Below are positions 1 through 7,579 of a stretch of DNA of 8,837 bases, piece by piece. The position numbers were made by a program, and so were the translations under genes. The number at the start of each line of letters is the position of its first letter. Within the stretch, counting starts at the first letter, position 1. The stretch is from an uncultured Tabrizicola sp. (lineage in GTDB: Bacteria; Pseudomonadota; Alphaproteobacteria; Rhodobacterales; Rhodobacteraceae), in the NCBI GenBank assembly GCA_937858255.1, contig CALLZQ010000398.1:1-8837 (forward strand). Reading direction: 5' to 3'. The notes beneath the pieces are model-generated. The model did not search any database. It was not told the origin of the DNA and saw only the letters and a program-made list of their open reading frames with translations.

Positions 1-2
1 TG

Positions 3-1136
3 AATGGCGAGATCCCGGCGATTGTCGATTGCTACCGCTTTTTCGCGGGCGCCCTGCGCACCCAGCACGGGCAGGTGGCGGGCGAATATCTGGCCGGCCA
101 CACCAGCATGATCCGCCGCGATCCGGTGGGCGTGGTGGCCAGCATCGCGCCGTGGAACTATCCGCTGATGATGATGGCGTGGAAGCTGGCCCCGGCGATT
201 GGCGGCGGCAATACCATCGTCTTCAAACCCAGCGAGCAGACGCCGCTGACCGCCCTGAAAATGGCCCGCATTCTGGCCGAAGAACTGCCCGAGGGCGTCG
301 TCAATGTCGTCACCGGGCGCGGGCAGACCGCTGGCAGCTACCTCATCAACCATCCGCAGGTCGATATGATCAGCCTGACGGGCGATGTGGCGACGGGCAA
401 GAAGATGCTCGATGCCGCCGCCAAGACGGTCAAGCGCACCCATCTGGAACTGGGTGGCAAGGCGCCGGTCGTGGTGTTCGACGATGCCGATATTGATGCG
501 GTGGTCGAGGGGCTGCGGGCCTTTGGCTATTACAACGCCGGGCAGGATTGCACCGCCGCCTGCCGGATATATGCGGGCAAAAAGGTCTATGACCGGCTGG
601 TGGCCGACCTGACCTCGGCAGTGTCCACCATCGCCCTTGCACAAGAGGATGACACCGCCAATGAGATCGGCCCGCTGATCAGCCTGCGCCAGCGCGACCG
701 GGTGGCCAGTTTCGTCAACCGCGCGCGCGAACTGTCGCATATCGAGGTGACGACCGGCGGCGCGGTGATGGATCAGGGCTATTACTACCGCCCCACCGTC
801 ATCGCCGGTGCGCGCCAAGAGGATGAGATTGTCCGGCGAGAGGTCTTTGGCCCGGTGGTATCGGTCACGCCCTTTGCCGATGTCGATCAGGCGGTTGCCT
901 GGGCCAATGACAGCGATTACGGGCTGGCCAGTTCCGTCTGGACCCGCGACGTGGGCCGGGCGATGGAGACGGCGGCGCGGCTGCGCTATGGCTGTACCTG
1001 GATCAACACCCATTTCATGCTGACCAATGAAATGCCCCATGGTGGCCTCAAACAATCGGGCTATGGCAAGGACATGTCCACCTACGCGCTGGAGGATTAT
1101 ACTGTGGTCCGCCATGTTATGATCAAACACGGCTGA
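3..1136 (+). CDS. patD: gamma-aminobutyraldehyde dehydrogenase, 5'-truncated by window edge
   Basis: NAD-dependent aldehyde dehydrogenase that would oxidise 4-aminobutanal to 4-aminobutyrate (GABA) in the cytoplasm, the second step of putrescine breakdown by the transaminase or oxidase route. The reading frame is open from the left edge, and 377 residues are present. Comparison with remembered E. coli PatD/YdcW (about 474 aa) suggests that roughly the first 97 residues lie outside the window. The resemblance is close and spread along the chain: [21 protein letters not shown], the IAPWNYPL cofactor-site segment, the catalytic Glu in LELGGKAP (fragment residue 149, near E246 in full-length numbering), the nucleophilic Cys in GQDCTAACR (fragment residue 183, near C280), [10 protein letters not shown], and the C-terminal [14 protein letters not shown] at 75 is an internal valine codon, not the start. 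The gene is intact to its TGA stop. A betaine-aldehyde dehydrogenase is the main alternative, but the end-to-end PatD likeness makes it less likely. Confidence 0.9.
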   Translation, partial: NGEIPAIVDCYRFFAGALRTQHGQVAGEYLAGHTSMIRRDPVGVVASIAPWNYPLMMMAWKLAPAIGGGNTIVFKPSEQTPLTALKMARILAEELPEGVVNVVTGRGQTAGSYLINHPQVDMISLTGDVATGKKMLDAAAKTVKRTHLELGGKAPVVVFDDADIDAVVEGLRAFGYYNAGQDCTAACRIYAGKKVYDRLVADLTSAVSTIALAQEDDTANEIGPLISLRQRDRVASFVNRARELSHIEVTTGGAVMDQGYYYRPTVIAGARQEDEIVRREVFGPVVSVTPFADVDQAVAWANDSDYGLASSVWTRDVGRAMETAARLRYGCTWINTHFMLTNEMPHGGLKQSGYGKDMSTYALEDYTVVRHVMIKHG

Positions 1137-1220
1137 TCCCCATGGCGGGGGCCGCGGTTCCGTGCCTATCCTCCCGCCGGACGGGGGGCGATTCCCGTTC
1201 GGCAGGGCAAGGGCAGCGGT
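1137..1220. other. 84-nt intergenic spacer between patD and the flavin oxidoreductase gene
   Basis: GC-rich spacer. I see no convincing rho-independent terminator: there is only a 4-bp CCCC/GGGG pairing around 1138-1150 and no T-tract. I also see no recognisable -35/-10 pair. Read-through from patD into the next gene is plausible. Weak GTTC-containing words occur near 1157 and 1197 but do not form a clear repeat. Confidence 0.5.
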
Positions 1221-2429
1221 ATGAATTCCTCTTATGATGTGGTGATTGTCGGCGGAGCGGTGATCGGCTCTTCGGTCGCCTATTTCCTGATGTCGAACCC
1301 CGATTTCACCGGCTCGGTGCTGGTGGTCGAGCGTGATCCCAGCTTTCGTCAGGCCTCGACCTCGCTCTCGGCGGCCTCGATCCGCACGCAGTTTTCCAAC
1401 GCGATCAACGTCAAGATCAGCCAGTTCGGGCTGGAGGTGATCCGCGATTTCGGGCGGCTGATGCAGGTCGAGGGGCAGCCGGCCCCCGATCTGAACTTTC
1501 ATGAGGCGGGCTATCTGTTTCTGGCCGCGACCGAGACGCAAGAGCGGATCCTGCGCGAAAACCATGCCGTGCAGCGGGCCTGCGGCGCCGATGTGGTGCT
1601 GTGGGGGCCGGACGAACTGGCCGAGGCCTTTCCGCATCTGAACACCGCTGACATCCGGCTGGCGAGTTACGGCAGACGCAATGAGGGCTGGTTCAACAAC
1701 ACCGGGCTGATGAACGGCTTTCGCGCCAAGGCACGGTCGCTGGGGGCCCATGTGGTAACGGATGAGGTGGTGGCGATCCACCGTACCGGGGGCCGCGTGA
1801 CCGGCGTCACGCTGAAATCGGGGGCCGAGGTGGCGGCGGGAACGGTGGTAAATGCCTCTGGTCCGCGCGCGGCGCTGACGGCGCGGATGGCTGGCCTCGA
1901 CATTCCGGTCGAGCCGCGCAAGCGCACGTTGTTCGTCGTTGATTCCGCCCACTCGCCCGAGGGGACGGCGCGGGTGGCTGGGGGGCGGCTGCCGCTGATG
2001 ATCGACCCGAGCGGCACCTTTATCCGCCCCGAGGGACGCTATTTCCTGACCGGCTGCCCGCCCGTCGAGGACCCCCGCGTCGACTGGGACGATTTCGAGC
2101 CGCGCCACGAAGAATTCCAAGAGATCATCTGGCCGGCCCTTGCCGAACGCTCTGCGGGGTTTGAGGCGCTGAAGGTGGTCAACATGTGGGCGGGCCACTA
2201 CGCCTATAACACGCTCGACCACAACCTCGTGGTCGGTCCCCACCCCGATTTGCCGAACTTCCTCTTTGCCAACGGGTTTTCGGGCCATGGGCTGCAGCAG
2301 GGGCCGGCGGCGGGCCGGGCGGTGTCAGAACTGATCATCTATGGCGGCTATCGCAGCCTTGCCCTGTCCGAAGTGGGCTGCCAGCGGACCATCGAAAACC
2401 GCCCCTTCCTTGAACAAGCGGTGATCTGA
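1221..2429 (+). CDS. FAD-dependent oxidoreductase, DAO superfamily (amine/amino-acid oxidase type)
   Basis: A 402-residue flavoprotein of the D-amino-acid oxidase/glycine oxidase/sarcosine oxidase superfamily, which oxidise C-N bonds of amines or amino acids with FAD. The N-terminal Rossmann segment VVIVGGAVIG (residues 7-16) is followed by VLVVERD, whose acidic Glu37 should hold the adenosine ribose. The central part matches the usual substrate-domain fold, including VVNASGPRA. The C-terminal NGFSGHGLQQGPAAGRAVSEL (from about residue 351) is the typical second flavin-contact segment. There is no signal peptide, so it is probably cytoplasmic or peripheral. The ATG at 1221 gives the canonical short lead into the first beta strand. 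Only a weak purine-rich stretch (GGGCAAGGGC) precedes it. Its position behind patD suggests a role in polyamine or related amine catabolism (PuuB-like), but the substrate cannot be read from the sequence. A FOXRED1-like or dimethylglycine/sarcosine-type enzyme is also possible. The second glycine of the classic GxGxxG is Ala13. Confidence 0.88.
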   Translation: MNSSYDVVIVGGAVIGSSVAYFLMSNPDFTGSVLVVERDPSFRQASTSLSAASIRTQFSNAINVKISQFGLEVIRDFGRLMQVEGQPAPDLNFHEAGYLFLAATETQERILRENHAVQRACGADVVLWGPDELAEAFPHLNTADIRLASYGRRNEGWFNNTGLMNGFRAKARSLGAHVVTDEVVAIHRTGGRVTGVTLKSGAEVAAGTVVNASGPRAALTARMAGLDIPVEPRKRTLFVVDSAHSPEGTARVAGGRLPLMIDPSGTFIRPEGRYFLTGCPPVEDPRVDWDDFEPRHEEFQEIIWPALAERSAGFEALKVVNMWAGHYAYNTLDHNLVVGPHPDLPNFLFANGFSGHGLQQGPAAGRAVSELIIYGGYRSLALSEVGCQRTIENRPFLEQAVI

Positions 2430-2510
2430 TCCCGCCCTTTGCCCCCTTTGTCTTCGCCACGACGGGCTGTAAGGTGGCCGCGCGGCGGCGCTGGCGAGGG
2501 AGGCTTGGGC
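2430..2510. promoter_or_regulatory. 81-nt spacer upstream of coxC
   Basis: Non-coding spacer between the oxidoreductase stop and the chosen coxC start. I find no clear terminator and no good -35/-10 match. There is only a 5-bp GCCAC/GTGGC inverted repeat (2456-2460 and 2474-2478), which I do not consider significant. Any coxC promoter would have to lie here or within the preceding gene. The copy of the direct repeat seen downstream of coxC is absent here. Confidence 0.35.
2496..2503 (+). promoter_or_regulatory. Shine-Dalgarno sequence that sets the coxC start
   Basis: GAGGGAGG lies 7 nt before the GTG at 2511. This is much better than anything before the upstream in-frame TTG at 2439. It also removes 24 arginine/proline-rich residues that do not look like part of an MHYT protein. 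Confidence 0.75.
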
Positions 2511-3608
2511 GTGCTGGACTACAGCCATGACTGGCGCCTTGTTGTGGCGGCCTTTGCCATTGCATTGATGGCGGGGTTTACCGGGCTTTCGCTGACGCGC
2601 GGCGCCTCGCGCCTTGATCCGGCGCGGCGCAAGACGGTGGTTTCGATGGCGGCGGTGGCCCTTGGCGGTGGCATCTGGTCGATGCATTTCGTCGCCATGC
2701 TGGGGCTGCAACTGCCAATCCTGTTCTATTATGACGCGCTGGTAACGCTGATCTCGGCGCTGGTCGCTATCCTGATGACAGGGCTTGCGCTCTTGATCCT
2801 GCATTTCCGGGCGCGCAGCCCGGCCAGCCTGACGCTGGCCGGGGCGATTGTCGGCGGCGGCATCACCCTGATGCATTACATCGGCATGTCGGGGATGGAG
2901 CTTTGCCGCCCCGTCTATAGCCTGCAAGGGATTGCCGGGGCGCTGATCGCCTCGATGCTGTTGTCGGTCATGGCGGTGCGCGCCGCCTATTCTGACCGGG
3001 GGCGGCGCAATATTCTGGTGGGAACGCTGGGCTTTGGGGTTGCGGTGGTGATGGTGCATTTCCTCGCCATGGCCGGCACGGGGTTTGAGGCCCTTGGCGC
3101 CCCGGCCCCGGTTGGCCCGGCGATCAGCAATGAAACCCTTGCCCTCTTGGTCACGCTGGCGGCCTTTGTGATCTCGGCGGCATTTCTGCTGACCGGCGTC
3201 ACCTTTGCCCCGCTCGAGGCGCGGCCGGACCCCGTGGTGCCGGGGCCCCCGGCCCCTGCCCCCGCCGCCCCCCAAACCACCACCCGCATCCCGCATGAGC
3301 GTGAGGGGCGCACCCATTTCATTGACGCCGCCCGCATTTCGGCGGTGCGGGCCGAGGGGCATTACAGCCTGCTGCACGCCGGGGCCGAGACGCTGTTCTG
3401 CCCCTGGTCGATCAGCGAGGCCGAAGAGCGGCTGGCCCCCCACGGCTTTCTCCGCGTTCATCGCAGCTATCTGTTGAACCCCGCGCAGGTCATCAAGTTC
3501 GAGCGGAACAAGGATACCGGCGAATGTCAGGTCGCCGGGGCCGAGGGGCTGCGCATCCCGGTCAGCCGCGCGCGTCTGGCCGAATTGCGCGCGGCCTTGG
3601 GTCTGTAA
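2511..3608 (+). CDS. coxC: CoxC: MHYT membrane sensor fused to LytTR DNA-binding domain
   Basis: Membrane-bound transcriptional regulator predicted to control the CO dehydrogenase genes. With the GTG start at 2511 the protein has 365 residues. The N-terminal ~225 residues contain seven hydrophobic segments with three MHYT-type motifs: WSMHFVAM (M58-H59), TLMHYIGM (M121-H122) and MVHFLAM (H183). The third has Val in place of the Met directly before His. MHYT domains have been proposed to bind copper and sense O2, CO or NO; this is a family-level proposal, not shown here. A Pro/Ala-rich cytoplasmic linker (about 228-262) leads to a LytTR domain (about 265-365) with the expected HYSLLH and FLRVHRSYLLN segments. 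O. carboxidovorans CoxC and CoxH share this MHYT-LytTR layout, and coxC likewise sits directly before coxM there. Position therefore supports coxC rather than coxH. It is the best candidate to bind the direct repeats at 3616-3650, just past its stop codon. Confidence 0.88.
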   Translation: MLDYSHDWRLVVAAFAIALMAGFTGLSLTRGASRLDPARRKTVVSMAAVALGGGIWSMHFVAMLGLQLPILFYYDALVTLISALVAILMTGLALLILHFRARSPASLTLAGAIVGGGITLMHYIGMSGMELCRPVYSLQGIAGALIASMLLSVMAVRAAYSDRGRRNILVGTLGFGVAVVMVHFLAMAGTGFEALGAPAPVGPAISNETLALLVTLAAFVISAAFLLTGVTFAPLEARPDPVVPGPPAPAPAAPQTTTRIPHEREGRTHFIDAARISAVRAEGHYSLLHAGAETLFCPWSISEAEERLAPHGFLRVHRSYLLNPAQVIKFERNKDTGECQVAGAEGLRIPVSRARLAELRAALGL

Positions 3609-3615
3609 GGGCGTT

Positions 3616-3650
3616 TTCGCAGTTCGTGCAGCCTATTCGCAGTTCGTGCA
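3616..3650 (+). promoter_or_regulatory. Tandem 15-bp direct repeats, candidate LytTR (CoxC) operator
   Basis: Two perfect copies of TTCGCAGTTCGTGCA lie at 3616-3630 and 3636-3650, starting 20 bp apart and therefore on nearly the same face of the helix. LytTR regulators such as AgrA bind direct 9-bp half-sites of the form [TA][AC][CA]GTTN[AG][TG] about two helical turns apart. GCAGTTCGT inside each copy fits 8 of 9 positions. A degenerate third copy may lie 21 bp further on (GCTCGTTC at 3663-3670; 8 of 15 positions over the whole unit). The site is 8 nt after the coxC stop and 122 nt before the coxM start, where an activator of coxMSL should bind. No binding has been shown; the assignment is an inference from spacing, core and gene context. 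Confidence 0.7.
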
Positions 3651-3771
3651 AAGCTCTGCCACGCTCGTTCCCTGCCTGATTACTTCCGCGATGCCTGCCC
3701 TAGCCTTGGGGCCAAGTGCGCAGAACCGGGCCGCCCAAGGGGTCCAAAGGACGCACCCAAGGGAGGACTAC
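3651..3771 (+). promoter_or_regulatory. coxM promoter/leader region with alternative pairing segments
   Basis: This stretch should hold the promoter and 5' leader of the coxMSLDE unit. I find no good sigma70 -35/-10 pair, which would fit an activator-dependent promoter. CCTTGGG at 3704-3710 is exactly complementary to CCCAAGG at 3734-3740 and again at 3756-3762. The second copy runs into the coxM ribosome binding site GGGAGGA (3761-3767). CTTGG/CCAAG at 3705-3716 also forms a short dyad. An upstream in-frame GTG at 3646 opens this region in the coxM frame, but the translated residues do not resemble CoxM. Confidence 0.45.
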
Positions 3772-4626
3772 ATGATACCATCGGCCTTTGCGTACCACCG
3801 GCCGACCGATCTGGCGTCGGCGGTGGGGCTGTTGCAACAATTCGGGGATGAGGCGCGGGTGATCGCGGGCGGGCACAGCCTGATCCCGATGATGAAGCTG
3901 CGGATGGCCGAGGTGGGCCATCTGGTCGATCTTCAGGCCGTCGCCAGCCTGAAGGGGATCGAGGTCGCAGGCCCTCAGGTGCGCATCGGCGCCATGGTCA
4001 CGCAGGCCGAGCTGATCTCGCATGAGGGGCTGGCCAAGGCCGCGCCGATCCTGCGCGAGGCGGCGCTGCAAATCGCCGATCCGCAGGTGCGTTATGTCGG
4101 CACCGTCGGCGGCAATGTGGCCAATGGCGACCCGGGCAATGACATGCCGGGGCTGATGCAATGCCTTGACGCCCGCTTTGCCCTGCATGGCCCGAACGGC
4201 GCGCGTGAGGTTGCGGCGCGAGATTTCTACCACTCGGCCTATATGACCGAACGCCAAGATGATGAGATCCTGACCGCGATCCATTTCGCGGCGCCCGCAG
4301 GCGGCTATGCCTATGAAAAACAAAAGCGAAAGATCGGCGATTACGCCACCGCCGCCGCGGCCGTGCAACTGGTGCGTGACGGGGGCCGGGTGGCTGCGGC
4401 CTCGGTCGCGATGACCAACCTTTCCGACACGCCGGTCTGGTCCGAGGCGGCAGGCGCCGCGCTGGTAGGCAGCACCTGCGATGAGGGGGCGGTGATGGCC
4501 GCCATTGCCGCGATGCTGGGCGATATCGACCCGCAAAAAGACAATCGCGGCCCTGTCGAGTTCAAGCGCCATGTGGCCGGCGTGATCCTGGCCCGGGCCA
4601 TCGCCCGCGCCTGGTCGCGCGCCTGA
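3772..4626 (+). CDS. coxM: CO dehydrogenase medium subunit (FAD-binding)
   Basis: The flavoprotein subunit of the aerobic Mo-Cu CO dehydrogenase (LMS)2. It takes electrons from the [2Fe-2S] clusters of CoxS onto FAD and passes them to the respiratory chain. The protein has 284 residues, against about 288 in O. carboxidovorans. Both FAD pyrophosphate-binding motifs are present at the same numbering as in that enzyme: A32-GGHS-36 and T111-VGGN-115, the latter continuing into the diagnostic [10 protein letters not shown]. The segment [19 protein letters not shown] is also typical of CoxM. The start at 3772 is supported by GGGAGGA five nt upstream and by the N terminus MIPSAF.YHRP, which matches the known CoxM start (MIPGSFDYHRP). 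It is the first structural gene of the unit and is followed after 10 nt by coxS. The full set of cox-specific motifs makes another xanthine-dehydrogenase-family FAD subunit unlikely. Confidence 0.95.
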   Translation: MIPSAFAYHRPTDLASAVGLLQQFGDEARVIAGGHSLIPMMKLRMAEVGHLVDLQAVASLKGIEVAGPQVRIGAMVTQAELISHEGLAKAAPILREAALQIADPQVRYVGTVGGNVANGDPGNDMPGLMQCLDARFALHGPNGAREVAARDFYHSAYMTERQDDEILTAIHFAAPAGGYAYEKQKRKIGDYATAAAAVQLVRDGGRVAAASVAMTNLSDTPVWSEAAGAALVGSTCDEGAVMAAIAAMLGDIDPQKDNRGPVEFKRHVAGVILARAIARAWSRA

Positions 4627-4636
4627 GGAGGAAATC

Positions 4637-5128
4637 ATGGGAAAGAAAATGCAGATCAGCCTGACCGTCAACGGCGAGGCGCATGAGATCCTTGCCGAAC
4701 CCCGCGCGCTCTTGATCCATGTGCTGCGCGAAAACCTTGGCCTGACTGGCCCGCATATCGGCTGCGAGACCAGCCATTGCGGCGCCTGTACCGTCGATAT
4801 GAACGGAAAATCCGTAAAGTCCTGTACGGTTTTCGCCGCCCAAGCTGATGGCGCCCAGATCACCACCATCGAGGGCCTTGGCAGCCCCGATGCGCTGCAT
4901 GTCCTGCAACGCAGCTTTCGCGAACATCACGGGTTGCAATGCGGATTTTGCACCCCGGGCATGATCACCCGGGCGAATCGCCTGCTGCAAGAGAACCCCA
5001 GCCCGACCGAAGAGGAAATCCGCTTTGGCATGGCCGGCAACCTCTGCCGCTGCACCGGGTATCAGAACATCGTCAAGTCGATCCTCGCGGCTGCGGCCGA
5101 GATGAATGCCAAGGAGGCCGCAGAATGA
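4637..5128 (+). CDS. coxS: CO dehydrogenase small subunit (two [2Fe-2S] clusters)
   Basis: The iron-sulphur subunit of aerobic CO dehydrogenase, which carries electrons from the Mo-Cu site in CoxL to FAD in CoxM. It has 163 residues, against about 166 in O. carboxidovorans. The N-terminal plant-ferredoxin-like domain holds one cluster through C43, C48, C51 and C63 ([11 protein letters not shown]...SC). The C-terminal helical domain holds the other through C102, C105, C137 and C139 (QCGFCTPGM...[12 protein letters not shown]). All eight ligands are present. GAGGAG (4625-4630) lies six nt before the ATG. The gene starts 10 nt after the coxM stop, and its last codons overlap the coxL start by 4 nt (ATGA at 5125-5128). 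The overlap, with the M-S-L order, argues for coupled translation of subunits needed in equal amounts. Confidence 0.95.
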   Translation: MGKKMQISLTVNGEAHEILAEPRALLIHVLRENLGLTGPHIGCETSHCGACTVDMNGKSVKSCTVFAAQADGAQITTIEGLGSPDALHVLQRSFREHHGLQCGFCTPGMITRANRLLQENPSPTEEEIRFGMAGNLCRCTGYQNIVKSILAAAAEMNAKEAAE

Positions 5129-7545
5129 ACGACCTGACCCCCAGCCGCGAAGAGCGGATCGAAAAGCTGAAAGGTCTGGGCGCCAGCCGCCGCCGGGTCG
5201 AGGATGTGCGCTTTACCCAAGGCAAGGGCAATTATGTCGATGACATCAAGCTGCCCGGCATGCTGTTTGGCGATTTCGTGCGCAGCCCCTATGCCCATGC
5301 CCGCGTCAAATCGATCAATGCCGAGGCGGCCAAGGCGCTGCCCGGCGTGATCGCGGTGCTGACGGCGGCTGACCTTGCGCCGCTGAACCTGCACTGGATG
5401 CCGACGCTCGCGGGCGACAAGCAGATGGTGCTGGCCGATGGCAAGGTGCTGTTCCAGGGGCAGGAGGTGGCCTTTGTCGTCGCGACCGACCGTTATATCG
5501 CCGCCGATGCCATCGAACTGGTCGAGGTGGAGTACGAAGAACTCCCCGTGATCACCGACCCGTTCAAGGCGCTAGAGCCGGATGCCGCTGTCTTGCGCGA
5601 GGATCTGGCCGGCCAGACCGCCGGCGCCCATGGCCCGCGCTGCCACCACAACCATATCTTCCTGTGGGAGACGGGCGACAAAGAGGCGACCGAGCAGGCC
5701 ATCGGCGCCTCGGAAGTCGTCGCCGAAGAGATGGTCTATTACCACCGCACCCATCCCTGCCCGCTGGAAACCTGCGGCACCGTCGCCAGCATGGACAAGG
5801 TGAATGGCAAGCTGACCGTCTGGGGCACCTTTCAGGCGCCGCATGTGGTGCGCACGGTGGCCAGCCTGCTGTCCGGGATCGAGGAACACAATATCCGCGT
5901 GATCAGCCCCGATATCGGTGGCGGCTTTGGCAACAAGGTTGGCGTCTACCCGGGTTATGTCTGCGCCATCGTCGCCTCGATCGTCACCGGCAAGCCGGTG
6001 AAATGGATCGAGGACCGGATGGACAACCTGATGGCCACCGCCTTTGCCCGCGACTACTGGATGAAGGGCCGGATCTCGGCCACCAAAGACGGCAAGATCA
6101 CCGGCCTGCACTGCCATGTCACTGCCGACCACGGTGCCTTTGACGCCTGTGCCGACCCGACCAAGTTTCCGGCCGGTTTCTTCCACATCTGCACGGGGTC
6201 TTATGACATCCCGGTCGCCTATGTGGGCGTCGATGGCGTCTATACGAACAAGGCACCGGGGGGCGTGGCCTATCGCTGCTCCTTCCGCGTGACCGAGGCC
6301 GCCTATTTCATCGAGCGGATGATCGAAGTGCTGGCGATTGAACTGGGGATGGATGCTGCCGAGCTGCGCCGCATCAACTTTATCCGCAAGGACCAGTTCC
6401 CCTATCAGTCGGCGCTTGGCTGGGAATATGACTCGGGCGATTACCATACCGCCTGGGACAAGGCGCTGGAGGCCGTGAACTACCCTGCCCTGCGTGCCGA
6501 ACAGGCGCAGAGGGTTGAGGATTTCAAGGCCGGCAAGACGCGCAAGCTCTTGGGCATTGGCCTGACGCATTTCACCGAAATCGTCGGTGCGGGGCCGGTG
6601 AAGAACTGCGACATCCTCGGCATGGGGATGTTCGATAGTTGCGAAATCCGTGTCCACCCCACTGGTTCCGCCATCGCACGTCTGGGGACGATCAGCCAGG
6701 GTCAGGCCCATGCCACGACCTTTGCCCAGATCATCGCCAGCGAAATCGGTCTGTCTGCCGACAGCATTACCGTGGAGGAGGGCGATACCGATACCGCGCC
6801 CTATGGCCTTGGCACCTATGGCAGCCGTTCTACCCCGGTGGCAGGCGCCGCAACCGCGCTCTGCGGGCGGAAAATCCGCGCCAAGGCACAGATGATCGCG
6901 GCCTATCTCTTGGAAGTGCATGACGGCGATCTGGAATGGGATGTGGACCGGTTCGTGGTCAAGGGCGCGCCCGAGCGGTTCAAGACCATGAAGGAAATCG
7001 CCTATGCGGCCTATCACAACGCCATTCCGGGGATCGAACCGGGGCTGGAGGCGGTCAGCTATTACGATCCGCCGAACATGACCTACCCCTTTGGCGCCTA
7101 TATCGCGGTGATGGAGTTCGACGTGGATACCGGCGAGCATGAGGTGCGCCAGTTCTATGCGCTCGACGATTGCGGCACCCGCATCAACCCGATGGTGATC
7201 GAGGGGCAGGTCCATGGTGGCGCGACCGAGGGCTATGCCATCGCCATGGGGCAAGAGATCGCCTATGACGAGATTGGCAACGTCAAGACCGGTACGCTGA
7301 TGGACTTCTTCCTGCCGACGGCATGGGAGACGCCGCATTACACCACCGACCACACCGAAACCCCCTCGCCCCATCACCCGATTGGCGCCAAGGGTGTGGG
7401 CGAAAGCCCGAATGTGGGCTCAGTTCCGGCCTTCTCAAATGCGGTGCATGACGCCTTCCGCGCCTTTGGTCTGCGGCAAAGCCATATGCCCCATGATCAC
7501 TGGCGGATCTGGCAGATCGCCCGCGATCTGGGCCTGCATGGCTAA
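5125..7545 (+). CDS. coxL: CO dehydrogenase large subunit, form I (Mo-Cu active site)
   Basis: The catalytic subunit that oxidises CO with water to CO2 at a [CuSMoO2] centre bound to molybdopterin cytosine dinucleotide. The protein has 806 residues, against 809 in O. carboxidovorans. Key residues fall at a constant offset of three from that enzyme: Q237 (known Q240), the Cu-ligating C385 (known C388) within A382-YRCSFR-388, and the catalytic base E760 (known E763) in GAKGVGESP. Further cofactor-contact segments are GGGFGNK (265-271), QGQ (525-527) and YGSRST (565-570). AYRCSFR defines form I; form II (putative) enzymes have AYRGAGR there. The start is the ATG at 5125, with AAGGAGG at 5111-5117 inside coxS. 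The open frame runs further upstream, but that part is coxS read in another frame. The protein should be attached to the inner face of the cytoplasmic membrane with CoxM and CoxS. I see no damage or missing ligand. Confidence 0.97.
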   Translation: MNDLTPSREERIEKLKGLGASRRRVEDVRFTQGKGNYVDDIKLPGMLFGDFVRSPYAHARVKSINAEAAKALPGVIAVLTAADLAPLNLHWMPTLAGDKQMVLADGKVLFQGQEVAFVVATDRYIAADAIELVEVEYEELPVITDPFKALEPDAAVLREDLAGQTAGAHGPRCHHNHIFLWETGDKEATEQAIGASEVVAEEMVYYHRTHPCPLETCGTVASMDKVNGKLTVWGTFQAPHVVRTVASLLSGIEEHNIRVISPDIGGGFGNKVGVYPGYVCAIVASIVTGKPVKWIEDRMDNLMATAFARDYWMKGRISATKDGKITGLHCHVTADHGAFDACADPTKFPAGFFHICTGSYDIPVAYVGVDGVYTNKAPGGVAYRCSFRVTEAAYFIERMIEVLAIELGMDAAELRRINFIRKDQFPYQSALGWEYDSGDYHTAWDKALEAVNYPALRAEQAQRVEDFKAGKTRKLLGIGLTHFTEIVGAGPVKNCDILGMGMFDSCEIRVHPTGSAIARLGTISQGQAHATTFAQIIASEIGLSADSITVEEGDTDTAPYGLGTYGSRSTPVAGAATALCGRKIRAKAQMIAAYLLEVHDGDLEWDVDRFVVKGAPERFKTMKEIAYAAYHNAIPGIEPGLEAVSYYDPPNMTYPFGAYIAVMEFDVDTGEHEVRQFYALDDCGTRINPMVIEGQVHGGATEGYAIAMGQEIAYDEIGNVKTGTLMDFFLPTAWETPHYTTDHTETPSPHHPIGAKGVGESPNVGSVPAFSNAVHDAFRAFGLRQSHMPHDHWRIWQIARDLGLHG

Positions 7546-7550
7546 GGGAG

Positions 7551-7564
7551 GGGGGCGGCCCCGC
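7551..7564 (+). repeat. 14-bp GC word shared by the coxL-coxD gap and coxE (copy 1)
   Basis: GGGGGCGGCCCCGC occurs here and again at 8791-8804 in coxE. The preceding 10 bases also match at 7 positions. In DNA this GC-rich it may be chance. It could also have contributed to the assembly breaking near the second copy. Confidence 0.5.
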
Positions 7565-7572
7565 GCCGCCCC
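7552..7572 (+). promoter_or_regulatory. GC hairpin between coxL and coxD, next to the coxD Shine-Dalgarno
   Basis: A perfect 8-bp inverted repeat, GGGGCGGC (7552-7559) and GCCGCCCC (7565-7572), with a 5-nt loop. It begins 6 nt after the coxL stop. A strong purine stretch (GGGAGG, 7546-7551) sits directly before it and the coxD ATG 7 nt after it. Folded, the stem would reduce an unusable spacing of about 28 nt to roughly 7 nt. No T-tract follows, so an intrinsic terminator is unlikely. It might instead damp coxD expression or protect the upstream mRNA from 3' decay. Confidence 0.55.
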
Positions 7573-7579
7573 GCCAGAC

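Noticed and set aside
1138..1150. CCCC/GGGG pairing after patD as a terminator
   Set aside because: Only four base pairs and no following T-tract.
1154..1204. GTTCCGTGC and GTTCGGCA words, about 40 bp apart, as further LytTR half-sites
   Set aside because: They match the 15-bp repeat only in short pieces and with an insertion. The similarity is within what this base composition gives by chance.
2325..3461. 378-codon open frame on the - strand over coxC
   Set aside because: The translation is dominated by Arg, Gly, His and Gln without a domain. It is a shadow of coxC and the end of the flavoprotein gene.
3680..3706. TTACTT and TAGCCT as a coxM promoter
   Set aside because: Each hexamer matches consensus poorly and the spacing is only 15 bp. 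I do not call a promoter from it.
3646..3771. Upstream extension of coxM from a GTG at 3646
   Set aside because: It would translate part of the second direct repeat. The residues do not match CoxM, whose known N terminus begins at the ATG at 3772 with a well-spaced ribosome binding site.
3700..4869. 389-codon open frame on the - strand over coxM
   Set aside because: Shadow of the coxM and coxS coding frames, with no family resemblance.
4939..5124. 62-codon upstream extension of coxL
   Set aside because: This is coxS read in another frame. The CoxL N terminus and an AAGGAGG site fit the ATG at 5125.
5572..7377. 601-codon open frame on the - strand antisense to coxL
   Set aside because: High-GC shadow frame. 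The + strand encodes a full CoxL with every catalytic motif, and the antisense translation shows no recognisable domain.
7552..7572. The coxL-coxD hairpin as an intrinsic terminator
   Set aside because: No T-rich run follows the stem, and the downstream maturation genes are expected in the same transcript.
7382..7579. Upstream extension of coxD, including an ATG at 7538
   Set aside because: Most of the extension is coxL in another frame. The residues from 7538 to 7579 are low complexity, and CoxD homologues start near the ATG at 7580. The 7538 start remains a minor possibility.
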